A stretch of 64,000 bases of DNA from Knufia peltigerae (GCA_030247855.1 JAPDRN010000060.1:124001-188000), one strand, 5' to 3'. Numbered from the stretch's first letter, positions 21,701 through 32,732 are shown. Made by a program: numbers and translations. Notes: a model not told the origin generated them from the sequence alone.

Positions 21701-24700
21701 TCTCGTTGTCCTTCGCAATGAATTGGATATTGAAAGGGCCAGTGACGTTCAAGGCATTGCCAATCTTGCGAGTAGCTTCTTCAATTCGGGCGATTGTTTC
21801 AGGCTCAAGATCTTGTGGGGGACAGATCAACGTAGCATCTCCAGAGTGGACACCTGCATTTTCGACATGTTCAGAGATGAAGTGGCCAGTCATGACACCA
21901 TCTTTGGCCACAGCATCCATCTCGATCTCCTTGGCATTCTCGATGTACTTGGTAATGACAACAGGGTGTTCTCGGGACACATCCACAGCTTGATTAAGAT
22001 AGCTAGCCAGATCATCCTTGGAATATACTGTGTTCATCGCAGCCCCAGACAACACATAAGACGGGCGTACTAGGACAGGGTATTTCACCTTTGCGCAAAA
22101 CTCCAGTGCTTCCTCAATGCTAGTCAATTCCTTCCAAGCTGGTTGATCAACATCGATGCGGTCGAGCATTCGAGAGAATTTGTACCGATTTTCTGCAGAG
22201 TCAATCATATCTGGCGAGGTTCCAAGAATTTTGATGTTCAGTCTGCTCAATTGCAGGGCAATATTGTTTGGCGCTTGACCACCCATTGATATAACCACTC
22301 CATTGGCTGACTCAAGTTGATGAATGTCTAGCACAGTCTCGAGGTTGATGTTCTCAAAGTAAAGCTTGTCAGCCTCGTCGTAATCTGTGGAAACAGTCTC
22401 TGGATTATCGTTACACATAATGGTCTTGTATCCTTCTTGTCGAAGGGTTCGAATCGCTCTGACTGAACACCAATCAAATTCCACCGAGGAGCCGATGCGA
22501 TAGACACCAGATCCGAGAACCATGATGCCATGATCTTCAAATGTAACGTCGCTTGCCATGCCATTGTATGTAAGATAGAGGTAGTTGGTGTAGGCTGGGA
22601 ATTCTGCTGCAACAGTATCGATCTGTTTGACAACAGGGTGAATGCCGGCTTCCGCTCTCAAAAGCCTAACTGCGAGCTCATTTGAGTTCCAGTAGCGAGC
22701 CAACTGTCTGTCCGAGAAACCAAGTTGCTTAGCTTGACGGAACAAAGATGGCGAAATCGTGGACGTGCTGTACTTGGACATTAGTTTTGCAAAATCGCTT
22801 AGCCCTTTCAGCCTTGACAAGAACCACTTGTCGATCTTGGTCATTTCCCAGATCTTGTCCACACTGTAGCCAGCATGCATGGCATTGGCGATGGCAAACA
22901 TTCGCTGATCAGAGGGAGTCTGAAGTTCATCGTCAACAGACATCAAAGGATTGGAAATATCAGAGAAACCAAGATTGTGGAGGTCGACCGATCGAATGGC
23001 CTTCTGTATGGCCTCTTCAAACGTTCTGCCAATTGCCATGACCTCACCGACACTCTTCATGGAGGACCCAAGCTGAGTAGAGACTCGTGTGAATTTCTTC
23101 AAATCCCATCTGGGGATCTTGACAACCACGTAATCCAGCGACGGTTCGAAGCAGGCACAAGTCTTTTTGGTAACCGAGTTAGAGATCTCGTTGAGTGGTA
23201 TGTTCAATCCAAGCTTTGCTGCAATAAAAGCCAGAGGATACCCTGTGGCTTTCGAAGCAAGAGCCGAGGATCGAGAAAGTCTAGCATTGACTTCAATGAT
23301 GCAGTATTCCTTCGAGAAAGGGTTGAGCGCGTATTGAATGTTACATTCTCCAACAACGCCGAGATGTCGGATGACATTGACAGCTGTTGTGCGGAGCATG
23401 TTGTAATCTTCATCCGATAGAGTTTGCGAAGGGGCGACGACGATAGAGTCTCCAGTATGGATGCCGAGAGGATCAAAGTTCTCCATGTTGCAAACGGTGA
23501 TACAGTTGTCACGGGCGTCTCGGACAACTTCGTACTCGATTTCCTTCCAACCCTTCATGCTCCGCTCAATGAGAACTTGAGGACTGGCAGCGAAGGCCTT
23601 GGTACACAAGTCTCGTAATTGCTCAGTATTGTCAGCAAATCCACTACCGAGACCACCTAGTGCGTAAGCGGCTCGGACAATGACCGGGAAGCCAATGTCT
23701 TCAACAACACGCATGGCCTCTTCGAGGCTTGAAGCAGACGCGGACTTGGCACATTTCTCGCCGATAGATTCCATGCTTCTTGCAAACAGCTCACGGTCTT
23801 CGGTCGTGATGATAGTGTCGATCGGCGTTCCCAGAACCCGGACTCCGAGACCTTCAAATTCGTCCTTTAGCTGAATACCAACTTGAAGGGCAGTTTGTCC
23901 GCCAAAAGTGCAATAGATTCCATCTGGTCGTTCGTGCTTGATGACTTTACGGACGAAATCCGCATTGACCGGAAGAAAGTAGACCTTGTCTGCCAAGCCT
24001 TTGGAGGTCTGGATGGTGGCAATATTTGGATTGATGAGAATAGTGTAAATGCCTTCTTGTTTCAGAGCTTTGATTGCCTGACTACCGGAATAGTCGAATT
24101 CTCCAGCTTGACCAATACTGAGACCTCCACTGCCGAGAACAAGAACTTTCTTGACCTTGACTCGTGGATGCGCTTTTTCATTTTCCTCAACGGTACCACC
24201 GGGAAACGTGACAGGTCGAACCAGAGCCTCGACTGAGGCGACGCTCTTCATGATGGCATCGATGAAGACGTCGAAAAGGAACTCGGTGTCTCGAGGTCCA
24301 GGGGTTGATTCCGGGTGGAATTGGACACTGAAGTACGGACGAGAGATGTGACGAATGCCCTCGTTGCTACCGTCGTTTGCATTAACAAACAATTCTTCCC
24401 AGCCGTCAGGCAGCGTCATAGAATCGACCGCGAATCCGTGATTCTGAGAAGTGATATAGCAGCGGCCAGACAACAGGTTGGTACATGGAATGTTATGACC
24501 ACGGTTACCGAATTTCATCTTCAAAGTACTGGCTCCCGCGGCACGGGCAAGGAGCTGATGACCGAGACAGATACCGAAGATTGGTGTTCGTCCTTCAGAC
24601 ATGGCTGCTGAGATATGCTTCACTGTGGTCGACATCATTGCCGGGTCACCAGGACCATTGGAGATAAACAAGCCGTCATAGTCTTTTCCAGCAAATTCTG

Positions 24701-25658
24701 GGAAATTATAGTCCCATGGCACAACTAGTACTTCAACCCCACGAGCCAAGAGACATCGCAACTGGTTGTACTTGAGACCAACATCTACGACCAGTACACG
24801 GACTGGTCTCCCCGAGGGATGTAGCAGCGCCCTGCTCTTTGGAGGAGAGATTACTCGAGGTTTCTTGACAGACACTTCTGCGACCAAGTTTCTTTTGTTC
24901 TGATCATGCCATTCTACCGGTTCAACTTCAGCTCGCCAGCTGAGAGGGCCCATCATAACCTCACCACTATGTTGCGAATCTGATTTGATGCCATTGGAGA
25001 GCTTTCCCTGCAAGGCTGGAGAAGCATACAACATGCGGCCAAGCATGCTGCCTTCTTCCCGAATGATCTTCGTCAGAGCTCGAGTATCGACGCCGTACAT
25101 GGCTGGGACACCCTGTTCCTTCAGCCATGCGCCAAGTGACGATGTCGCTAGGTGATGAGAGTAAGCTTCGCCTGCATACGAGGCGACAACGAGTCCACCA
25201 ATGTGAATCTGGTCGGATTCGAAGTGCTTTGGTAGATTACCAAGCAATTCATCCATAGTTTCTCGAGAAGGGACGCCATAATTGCCGACCAGAGGGAAAG
25301 TAATGACTAGGATTTGTCCACGGTAAGAAGGATCTGTCACAGATTCCGGGTATCCGACCATTCCAGTTTGAAAGACCAATTCTCCAGATATGCTTTTGGA
25401 AGCACCGAAACTCAGACCTTCGAAGATCTGGCCATCCTGGAGCTCGAGATAAATTTTCGCTTCGTCGTTTTGGGAGGCTCGGGCTGTAGCAATAGGGTTC
25501 AAAGAACCCATCCTCTCCCCGTCCAGTCGAGATGTTGCTGAGAGTGGCCTATCGACTAGTGGAAGGCCAACAGAAGCTGCCACGGTAGGGCTCTGTGGTA
25601 GGGAAGGGCCACTCGATGAAGGGCGACCGTCCCCGGCCAGGGGTGTCGTTCGCACCAT
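18765..25658 (-). CDS. URA2: Multifunctional CPSase II / inactive DHOase / ATCase (pyrimidine synthesis)
   Basis: Uninterrupted 2297-aa cytosolic enzyme for the first two steps of de novo UMP synthesis (pyrABCN in Aspergillus). Domains in order: glutamine amidotransferase (about 65-460), with the nucleophile Cys in GICLGHQ and the His/Glu of FSVQFHPES; the two halves of carbamoyl-phosphate synthetase (about 500-1550), opening with GSGGLSIGQAGEFDYSG; a dihydroorotase-like domain (about 1560-1900); and aspartate transcarbamylase (about 2000-2297), with FYEPSTRTS and HPTQAF. The DHOase-like domain reads PGLINVAAF where an active enzyme has a zinc-binding HxH, as in yeast Ura2, so a separate dihydroorotase must exist elsewhere. 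UTP feedback through the CPSase C-terminal region is expected from the family. Shares a divergent promoter with the channel gene at 26817. Confidence 0.97.
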   Translation of the reverse strand: MVRTTPLAGDGRPSSSGPSLPQSPTVAASVGLPLVDRPLSATSRLDGERMGSLNPIATARASQNDEAKIYLELQDGQIFEGLSFGASKSISGELVFQTGMVGYPESVTDPSYRGQILVITFPLVGNYGVPSRETMDELLGNLPKHFESDQIHIGGLVVASYAGEAYSHHLATSSLGAWLKEQGVPAMYGVDTRALTKIIREEGSMLGRMLYASPALQGKLSNGIKSDSQHSGEVMMGPLSWRAEVEPVEWHDQNKRNLVAEVSVKKPRVISPPKSRALLHPSGRPVRVLVVDVGLKYNQLRCLLARGVEVLVVPWDYNFPEFAGKDYDGLFISNGPGDPAMMSTTVKHISAAMSEGRTPIFGICLGHQLLARAAGASTLKMKFGNRGHNIPCTNLLSGRCYITSQNHGFAVDSMTLPDGWEELFVNANDGSNEGIRHISRPYFSVQFHPESTPGPRDTEFLFDVFIDAIMKSVASVEALVRPVTFPGGTVEENEKAHPRVKVKKVLVLGSGGLSIGQAGEFDYSGSQAIKALKQEGIYTILINPNIATIQTSKGLADKVYFLPVNADFVRKVIKHERPDGIYCTFGGQTALQVGIQLKDEFEGLGVRVLGTPIDTIITTEDRELFARSMESIGEKCAKSASASSLEEAMRVVEDIGFPVIVRAAYALGGLGSGFADNTEQLRDLCTKAFAASPQVLIERSMKGWKEIEYEVVRDARDNCITVCNMENFDPLGIHTGDSIVVAPSQTLSDEDYNMLRTTAVNVIRHLGVVGECNIQYALNPFSKEYCIIEVNARLSRSSALASKATGYPLAFIAAKLGLNIPLNEISNSVTKKTCACFEPSLDYVVVKIPRWDLKKFTRVSTQLGSSMKSVGEVMAIGRTFEEAIQKAIRSVDLHNLGFSDISNPLMSVDDELQTPSDQRMFAIANAMHAGYSVDKIWEMTKIDKWFLSRLKGLSDFAKLMSKYSTSTISPSLFRQAKQLGFSDRQLARYWNSNELAVRLLRAEAGIHPVVKQIDTVAAEFPAYTNYLYLTYNGMASDVTFEDHGIMVLGSGVYRIGSSVEFDWCSVRAIRTLRQEGYKTIMCNDNPETVSTDYDEADKLYFENINLETVLDIHQLESANGVVISMGGQAPNNIALQLSRLNIKILGTSPDMIDSAENRYKFSRMLDRIDVDQPAWKELTSIEEALEFCAKVKYPVLVRPSYVLSGAAMNTVYSKDDLASYLNQAVDVSREHPVVITKYIENAKEIEMDAVAKDGVMTGHFISEHVENAGVHSGDATLICPPQDLEPETIARIEEATRKIGNALNVTGPFNIQFIAKDNEIKVIECNVRASRSFPFVSKVMGVDLIEMATKVMMGRPVTPYPPVDIPADYVGVKAPQFSFSRLSGADPVLGVEMASTGEVACFGRDRYEAYIKATISTGFKLPEKNILLSIGSFKDKMEMLPSVRKLHHMGYNLFATSGTADFLEEHGIKVKYLEVLGSDEKEQKSEYSLTQHLANNKIDLYINLPSSNRFRRPANYMSKGYRTRRMAVDYQTPLITNVKIAKILIEALARHYDLSIHNIDFQTSHRTAVLPGLINVAAFVPGVAQKGSHDFALVTKASIAAGFSMIRVMPVGIDSAITDVRSLKIAQQNAEAGSYCDFNYSVAATDSNSEQIVHVKGEVGSLFIPFNHLAGNINKVATVTAHFGTWPEYKPIVTDAKTTDLASILLLASLHDRKVHVMNVTSKDDISLIALSKEKGLKVTCDVSIYSLFLSQADYPDCPALPTTVDQKALWDHLSTIDVFSVGSIPYQIAGDHAVPTVGLADALPLLLTAVAEGRMTMEDVTTRLHDNPKTIFELHDQNNTSIEVDINRPYVLQAGSAWSPFVGKTLRGAISRVIFQGKTACLDGELSLDGPRGADMSSHLLAPTTPAVGPTSPTLRAQADTPIDRRPSLFETTANRRVSTTTRSRPITRARNMDDVLEDTNTPVLPTAPFRQPAAPSSISPSLLSLLASSPFKNRHVLSVKQYTRQELHILFTVAQEMRLGVQRQGILPILPSKVLCTMFYEPSTRTSASFDAAMQRLGGRTIAINTDHSSTQKGETLQDSIRTLGCYGDAVVLRHPDNESAVTAAKFSPVPIINGGNGSREHPTQAFLDLFTIREELGTVTGLTVTFTGDLKYGRTVHSLVKLLQYYEVRINLVAPKDLALPEDVREQIVSSGQLAIESETLTPEIVAKSDVLYCTRVQKERFSSLQEYERLKDSLIVDNSVLKYAKSSMVVMHPLPRNREISEEVDFDQRAAYFRQMRYGLYTRMALLALVLAS

Positions 25659-26816
25659 GATGGCAGGGAGTTCTGCAGAGAGTGCAGCAGGATATGGTCA
25701 CTGGGACATCTGCTGCATATATGTGAGGCAGTCCCCTGGTTGTGTTCAGAATTTGAGACAGGGACAGAAAAATTGACAACTACAAAGATCGAAGTTTCAG
25801 TGGTTGACAGGGTCGAGGACTTTTTTCGCTGATGCCAAGATGCAGCCCGCTGAGATCGGCCAATGGATAGCGTGGTGGTGGAGTCAGATCGTGAAGATTA
25901 AAATGATGGCGTAGCCGATTGTCTGACGGGCATGATACGACGGTCGTCGCCCGAGGAGTTGCCCTTAATGCAATGGTCAGACACAACCATTTTTCCAACC
26001 CGTAGAAATAGTGGCTAGCGCGTGCTTAAATACTGGCTGGTCGAGTCTTTAATGTTTCTAACCGCAATTAGTGTTTGACTAATTTCGAAATTAGACGATT
26101 GTGATACTTGTTGTGGGCAATGCAGGTCATGTCGAGGAGCAATGGATGCCTCGATGACAGCAATATAGAGGACCTGTTGTCGGGCAGTGTGGGAGAAGAG
26201 AAAATCCTGGGGATGGGATTCTGTCCAGCCAGGCTATTCGCATCCAGTGGTTCCCCCACGCTGCAAGCTGCACGACAATCCGGCTACAAGCTGCATAAGC
26301 GTACTCACTATTGTACGGTCTCGCAAATCTTCCAATCACCAACACCATTCAATGCTCTTATCTGCTCACTCCCTCACTGCGCCTGATGTCACTTCTGATC
26401 AGATTCCCATCACACAAACCTTCGCATTATGCACATGCAGAGACAGGCGGTGAACTGCATACTTTTGATGTCTGAGGCGACAGTGGGGGGTGGAATGGCC
26501 GAATCGAGTGCGATTTTCCGTACCAAGAAATCCCGCGCCCTGTTTACATTGCAATTACATTACCTCGAGTGCCATCCATGACTTCTGTTCACCGACTCGA
26601 CTTTCTTGCCTTGTTGTCAGTTCAATCCTCTCGTTCTGGGTTGGGTGTTTTGCTTCGTTCATCTGTTCCTGGCGGGGACACTTTACAGCCATTATGGCGT
26701 CTTTCCTTCGCTGATTCTTTGCCTGCAATCCGCGTTGTTTACATGATCTTGAAACCAGCCGGCTCCCCGAAGCCTGCCCTCTCCCACCCCAGCCCTGCCT
26801 GACTGGCCGACAAAAC
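25659..26816. promoter_or_regulatory. Divergent promoter region, URA2 / YVC1-like channel
   Basis: 1.16 kb between divergent starts. Nothing beyond short random frames. CT-rich stretches precede the channel start, as is usual for fungal promoters. Confidence 0.45.
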
Positions 26817-29800
26817 ATGTTCTCTTCGTTATTGCGTCCTGCGCGCAGTCGACAACCTCGCAACCGTTCACCTTTCTCCTCCTCATATGCCCCTACTGCT
26901 CGCTCTCCAGACACGTCACGTATCAGCACCTATCGCACCAGAACACAGTCCGAAGAACGAGGACGCAGCAACCTGGCTCAGGACGACGAACACATCTCGG
27001 ACATTGAAGAAGAGGAGGAGGATGATGATCACGACGACGATAACGAGGATGAGGATCTGTTCGAGGAGGTAGAGGACGAGGATCACATGTTAGATGGCTT
27101 CGACGAGGACGAGGCCGCGGATACTGCACCACTGCTCCCCATCTTCTCAGCCGCACACCTTGATGCAATACCTGTATTTTCACTCACTCACGCGATTCGG
27201 ATATTGGTCACTTCTCGCTGCGACACGGTTCTTAGCTGGGAGCAACTACGATCGCCGCAGGTCTCGCAGTTTCTGCTGAAGCCGGTCGAGCAGGAGATCC
27301 GCAAGAACCATCTCAATGCTGCCACCCATTACGCTCTCATGGCAAATTGCCTGCAGTATGGCAAGGAAGCAGCGGTATTTCCTGGGAACAGCGGCACCAA
27401 CAAAACCCGAGGAATGGTCTGCGAGCTTCTTGCTATCAGGCTGCTCAAGGACTATTCCACTCGCGACTTGATAGATGCTCTGTCTTATGACTTTGATCCT
27501 CTGCAAGGTCACCTAGAGGCTATGAGACAAGATGGCGAAGTGAGACGTGAGGCTGCTATCTCGACGAAACATCCCCAGCGTCCAGCCAGAATATCCTGCT
27601 TCGAGATCGCCATCCGTGCACAAGCCAAAAAGTTCCTCTCCCATCCCACAGTTGTAAGGCAACTTGAAGCCATCTGGGCTGGCACCATTGTGTTCCATTC
27701 GGCCGCCGACAACTTGCACCGAAAACTTCCATTTCAGCGGCAATTCATAAGCTATGGAACCAACGAGGTTGACGGGGGCCCGAAACACAGGTCTCTTAGC
27801 TTTAACAAGGCAACACCTCGCCGAGCCGTCACGCTCTATAACCCACGAGATGCCTCACTATTCAAGCTTTCCCGTTTACGAGTTCCGCGTTACAGAAACA
27901 TCTTGTCCACAATGTCCTTTGCGGTCTTGTTGAGCCTTTTCGTCGCCGTACTGGTTCAACGCTCCTTGGAGATAACCACGCTCGAGGTTATTTTCTGGTT
28001 TTGGGCCGCTGGGTATATGCTTGACGAGATTGTGGGCTTCAATGAACAAGGATTCAGTCTATACCTGGCCAGTTTCTGGAACGTCTTCGATCTCGGCATT
28101 CTACTGATCTTGTTTGTCCACCTAGCTTTGAGGATATATGGAATCGTCATGCCGGATGTCAAGAAGCACACCGTAGCAAACATGGCCTACGATGTCCTTG
28201 CCGCCGACGCAATCCTCTTGTTTCCCCGACTATTTTCGGTCCTCGACCATTACCGATATTTTTCGCCGCTGCTAATAGCCTTCCGCTATATGGCCACTGA
28301 CCTCGTTGCAGTATCTCTGCTCATTGTCATAAGCTGCAGTGGCTTTTTTGTCGCCTTGACATTATCCTTTGGTGATGACGGAATTGACTCTCCAAGCTCG
28401 GTAGCCTATGCTCTTTTGCAAATGCTCATGGGTTTCACTCCAGCAGCCTGGGACAGATGGTCTGGTTACAACGTCCTCGGGAAAACGATCCTGACGTTGT
28501 TTCTGTTCATCTGTCATTTCCTTGTGGTTACGATTTTAATCACTGTACTGACAAACTCCTTCATGGCCATTGTGCAGAATGCCAACGAAGAACATCAATT
28601 TCTCTTCGCTGTCAATACGATATCACACGTCAAGTCGGATGCATTGTTCTCATATGTAGCGCCAACAAACATCCTTCAGTGGCTGCTGGTTCCTCTCCGA
28701 TATTGTGTCCCATTTCGGCAATACGTGAAGATCAACCGGACGATGATCAAGCTCACTCACTTTCCCGTCTTGTTCACCATCTTTACGTACGAGAAAACCG
28801 TGCTGCAGTCCACAGTATTCGACAGCATCGATCTCGTTGAACGTCGAGGTCGCAAGCGGACTACTGCCAAGTTTAGTCGCCTCCATCGAGCGCCGTCAAT
28901 TGCGACTTTCCGACAGGACAAGGCTCTGGAAGAAGTCTTCAGGCGACCCTTCGACAGTACGATGCGCGGTGAACGAAATCGTCGAAAAGCAAGCAATGTT
29001 GTCAACAGCTGGATGAATAGTATGGGCGATGATGGAGCGGGCCCGCCACAGGAACAGGACAGGCGGATAGTTGACAAACTGGAGGCCAGGGCAAACAGGT
29101 CGAGGCTGTTGCCTCCGCTCGCTCGTGCTCGCACATTTTCCCGACGCACCATGTCGGCGATGTCTGATCCCGAAGACTTTGCGACAAACGCAGACCATTT
29201 CTCAGGCGATGATAATAACGCCGTCAAGGATCACCCGAATTCATCCCCTATGAATCGGCCCGCCCCTCTCCCGGATGCTGACGATGCTGACGGGGACGAC
29301 GAATTACCCACGAATGACGAAGGGGACGAAGACGAGACAACGACATTCGACCATCGGTCTCCGAATCCCAAACCACGAGCACTACAGCTCGATGATGAAG
29401 TGCAGCATCGTGAGTACTTTTCCAGTAGACCAGTATCGGGCATTGCCACCCCGCAATCAGCCGTACCGTCATCTATACAGCGCACAAGACATCGTGGAAC
29501 AGGGCCAGGAAGAAACTCTCCAGTGCAACCATTACAGAAACATCGCCCTCGTCAACATTCACGCAATGTGTCGTCTGCGACCATGATCTTTAAACCGATG
29601 AACGATACCAGCACTGAACAGTCATCATCAGCAGGGCACACAATTGCTGTACGCAATCAACCTGATGGACCCCAGCCAGCTTCCGGAGCTCGTACACCAA
29701 CATCAAAAACCGTATCAAGCGGCACAGGCCAACGATCCCCAAAGCGACCCACGGTAGGGCCCCACCGCATGCGACCTACTCTCCCTACCAAGGATGATCC

Positions 29801-30350
29801 AGCATTCCGCTCAGCACCAAATCTGTCCCTCTTATTGGAAAGCAAGGCAAGAGCTAATGCCGTACGACGCAGACCGTCGCTAGAGATGGACCTGGTCTCG
29901 GACATTGGTGACAATCGGGCCATTGGAGGTGGATACGTCGGTGCTCTTCCGGCGTCATTTGCTGCTCAGATGGAGAAAGGAGCGGCAGAATCTCGCCATC
30001 TCCGAGCTCAAAAGCAGGAGCAAGAGAGGTTCACTAAGATCATGATGGCTCGGATGAATAGCCTCGAGGAAGGCTTTAGGGAAGTCATTCACGAAATGCG
30101 CGACCACATGAAAAAGGAGGAGAGGAGTAGAAGCCGAGAAAGAGACCCTAGACCAAATACCAGGCAGAAGAGAGTCAAGGGGAAGGAAGCATATCGACCA
30201 GCAACAGCGGGAGGGGACAAGGAGAATGTCAGTCCCGACACGGAGCAGATGCAGGAAGAGGTGGACATGAATCACGCCAAGACGAAAGATGAAATCTCAA
30301 GAGCCATTGACGTGGGAGGCACGGCGGTCGAGAGGCCAGTGTCTCGCTGA
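26817..30350 (+). CDS. YVC1-like TRP-family cation channel
   Basis: Intronless 1177-aa predicted vacuolar (or plasma membrane) calcium-permeable channel. The N terminus is basic/Ser-rich, followed by a very acidic block (about 60-105). The cytosolic linker-helix domain typical of fungal Yvc1 follows (about 115-350, including RGMVCELLAIRLL). A cluster of about six to eight hydrophobic helices lies at about 360-610, with a pore region near GFTPAAWDRWSGYNVLGK. The C-terminal half (about 650-1177) is long, low-complexity and Ser/Pro/Arg-rich. It ends in a predicted coiled coil around HLRAQKQEQERF and a charged tail. Yeast Yvc1 is about 675 aa, so the extra length is mostly the disordered tail, as in other filamentous fungi. 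Expected role: calcium release on osmotic stress. Confidence 0.87.
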   Translation: MFSSLLRPARSRQPRNRSPFSSSYAPTARSPDTSRISTYRTRTQSEERGRSNLAQDDEHISDIEEEEEDDDHDDDNEDEDLFEEVEDEDHMLDGFDEDEAADTAPLLPIFSAAHLDAIPVFSLTHAIRILVTSRCDTVLSWEQLRSPQVSQFLLKPVEQEIRKNHLNAATHYALMANCLQYGKEAAVFPGNSGTNKTRGMVCELLAIRLLKDYSTRDLIDALSYDFDPLQGHLEAMRQDGEVRREAAISTKHPQRPARISCFEIAIRAQAKKFLSHPTVVRQLEAIWAGTIVFHSAADNLHRKLPFQRQFISYGTNEVDGGPKHRSLSFNKATPRRAVTLYNPRDASLFKLSRLRVPRYRNILSTMSFAVLLSLFVAVLVQRSLEITTLEVIFWFWAAGYMLDEIVGFNEQGFSLYLASFWNVFDLGILLILFVHLALRIYGIVMPDVKKHTVANMAYDVLAADAILLFPRLFSVLDHYRYFSPLLIAFRYMATDLVAVSLLIVISCSGFFVALTLSFGDDGIDSPSSVAYALLQMLMGFTPAAWDRWSGYNVLGKTILTLFLFICHFLVVTILITVLTNSFMAIVQNANEEHQFLFAVNTISHVKSDALFSYVAPTNILQWLLVPLRYCVPFRQYVKINRTMIKLTHFPVLFTIFTYEKTVLQSTVFDSIDLVERRGRKRTTAKFSRLHRAPSIATFRQDKALEEVFRRPFDSTMRGERNRRKASNVVNSWMNSMGDDGAGPPQEQDRRIVDKLEARANRSRLLPPLARARTFSRRTMSAMSDPEDFATNADHFSGDDNNAVKDHPNSSPMNRPAPLPDADDADGDDELPTNDEGDEDETTTFDHRSPNPKPRALQLDDEVQHREYFSSRPVSGIATPQSAVPSSIQRTRHRGTGPGRNSPVQPLQKHRPRQHSRNVSSATMIFKPMNDTSTEQSSSAGHTIAVRNQPDGPQPASGARTPTSKTVSSGTGQRSPKRPTVGPHRMRPTLPTKDDPAFRSAPNLSLLLESKARANAVRRRPSLEMDLVSDIGDNRAIGGGYVGALPASFAAQMEKGAAESRHLRAQKQEQERFTKIMMARMNSLEEGFREVIHEMRDHMKKEERSRSRERDPRPNTRQKRVKGKEAYRPATAGGDKENVSPDTEQMQEEVDMNHAKTKDEISRAIDVGGTAVERPVSR

Positions 30351-30881
30351 CGGCATTTTTAGCATGAATGGATCTTTGTGACTAAGTTAGGGTATGATGT
30401 CGGGTGTTTGTACAGTATTTCAAGCGCAGGAGTTGTTTTGTGCATAGCATTTAATATGGCGAAACCTCTGGTCGGCTCGAGCAATATAGAGCCTTTATGT
30501 ATAGGGTGATGGTTAATGGATAATTGCTAATTGATAATCGATGATCGATGATCGAGGACCGTTTCTTCTTTCATTGACTTGGAGTCGCTCCTCGCAATGG
30601 CTATTCTACTCCCACAACCATAGCACGCCAACCGTTCGATCACGTGATTCGACCGAAACGAGGAAGGTGTGACGCAACTCGAAACACTGTGATGCCTTCG
30701 AGATGGGACAACGAGACAACTCAACACATCCGATTGAACAGGCAGATTATTGCGACATTCTCACTTGACTCGAAAGGCCTGTGTGCAAGGCTCCATTACA
30801 CTTCATCACTTTGCGACCAGATTCGGTCTACGCTCAGCATCTACATAGTCTCAGACAACTGCGCCAATTGCCACCAGGACA
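30351..30881. other. Intergenic
   Basis: 3' region of the channel gene and promoter of the R-SNARE gene. A short ATCGATGATCG-type repeat lies near 30535-30555. No gene is seen. Confidence 0.5.
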
Positions 30882-31682
30882 ATGGCATCAGGTTCGGGGC
30901 AGTCCAACCAATTGCTATAGTAAGTATCAGATTGATCCGAGGATCGTGGAGAATACTAATCAGTCTTTAGCGCATGTATTGCTCATGGAACAACCATCTT
31001 GACTGAACATACATCACCGGGAACCTCATCGTCATCGGCTTCCTCACTTGCTTCAGTCATCCTTCCAAAGATTTCCCACTCCACGCCCGCCAAACTTACC
31101 TATACACATGATCGACTCTTCGTACACTACATTGCCGACTCTCCCTCCTCAACTTCCAATGGTTCCGATGAGCAGTTGTCTAGCCATGCAGCGCTCACAT
31201 ATTTGGTGGTTGCGCAGACGGAAATGGGTAGACGAGTTCCATTTGCTTTCCTCCTCGAGTTGAAGAAAAAGTTCCTTTCCCAGTTCAAGCCAGAGTCTAC
31301 AGACTTCCAATCATTACCTGCATATGGCACAGCAGCATTCAACGGCACACTAAAGGCGATGCTTCAACAGTATAACACTGCTCCTCCGAGTGACGCACTC
31401 ACGAACGCACGAAAGGAAATCGACAACGTCAAGGATATCATGACAGAAAACATTGAGCGTGTGCTAGAAAGAGGAGAGAGGATAGATTTACTGGTAGACA
31501 AGACCGACCGCTTGGGTGGCAGCGCCCGCGATTTCAGGGTGCGAAGCAGGGGCTTGAGACGGCAGATGTGGTGGAAGAATGTGAGGGTGATGGTGCTACT
31601 GGTCGTGGTGGTAATTTTCTTGATATACCTCTTTGTTGGCTTTGGATGTGGCTTGCCAGCATGGAGCAAGTGCGTTGGATGA
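30882..31682 (+). CDS. Longin-type R-SNARE (VAMP7/Nyv1-like)
   Basis: Predicted 249-aa tail-anchored vesicle SNARE. Exon 1 is 30882-30919 and exon 2 is 30971-31682, with a 51-nt GT-AG intron. The spliced start gives LLYACIAHGTTIL, the first strand of a longin domain, which the second exon alone would miss. The longin fold covers about 1-130 (a later helix is FAFLLELKKKF). A SNARE motif follows at about 145-205, with the central Arg in NIERVLERGERID. A 20-residue hydrophobic anchor is at the C terminus, followed by a short luminal tail with two Cys. By family it mediates fusion at the vacuole/late endosome. It lies 531 bp downstream of the YVC1-like gene; no functional link is required. Confidence 0.92.
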
Positions 31683-32732
31683 TGAGAGGACCAAGGTATT
31701 TTGAGCGAGCGAGATATTCTTTTGGGAGACACTGTATAGTATCACTGCGAGTTTAGTAGTTGAGCGAGGCTGCTTCCCTATTGTTCTCGAAACCAGTGTA
31801 ATTGGCAATCACCTGGGACACGTTATTTACCTCCCTCCCGTAGTACATGATCTATTCTGTAGGCTGTATGTTGTAGAAGACATCGTACTCGTACTCGTAT
31901 TGAAATTGCAAGCGGTGATACTAGTCCTTCTCGGCACACCTTCCTCTGGGAAATTGAATCTGGTGCCTCGGACTCTGCAATGAATTGACAGCAAGAAAAG
32001 ACGCACACGTCAATGTCCCCCAGACCTCCTTTTTGTCTGAACTGACGTGCATCAAATGCCACGCAGTACTCGTACTATCAGCCGAGAGAAGGAGGACTCA
32101 CAGCCCGCAACCAGTTCGGCATATCTGTGCCGAAAACAGTCATCGCTCCACGCCGATGAGGCACTCGACAGTCCCTCAACAAGCAGGTTGAAATGAATCA
32201 TATAACTGGCCCGGCTCTGATGCACGAGCAACGGCTGGAAACAGGGGTCATGCTCTTCGACCACGAATCAGCTGCACTATACTCTACCCTCCCTTCCCCT
32301 CCTCGTCTTATGCCCAATCGCTTTGGAAGAGTCAGATGGGGTAGATGATGGCCCTACAATCAGGCAGACGCACACCTAGACCACCAGAAAGACACTTTGC
32401 TTTTGCAAGTATTCTACAGCATCAATTCATGTTACCACTGTGATATTCTCTCTTGATTTCCTTCATTTCGCTGTCCTTTATCTTCAAGGTTCTGTTCATC
32501 TCTTCCATCCGATCTCTTTGGTCTTGTCGCTTCCACCGCAATACCAATTGACCAACTCGAGCATTCCAGCCTTCCTGGTCGACAAGGCTTCTCCTCGAGT
32601 GATACTCATAATCAATCAGAGTGACAGAATCCCCCAAAATCTTCAGACATACATTTTATCATAGAGTTTACAAGTCGTACAGGCGCCTTGAGCGCCTTTG
32701 CTCCCCAAGAGAACACCTCATAGTCCAGCAGC
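31683..32732. other. Intergenic
   Basis: 1.05 kb with no supported gene. Contains a short CGTACT microsatellite near 31885-31902. Confidence 0.5.
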
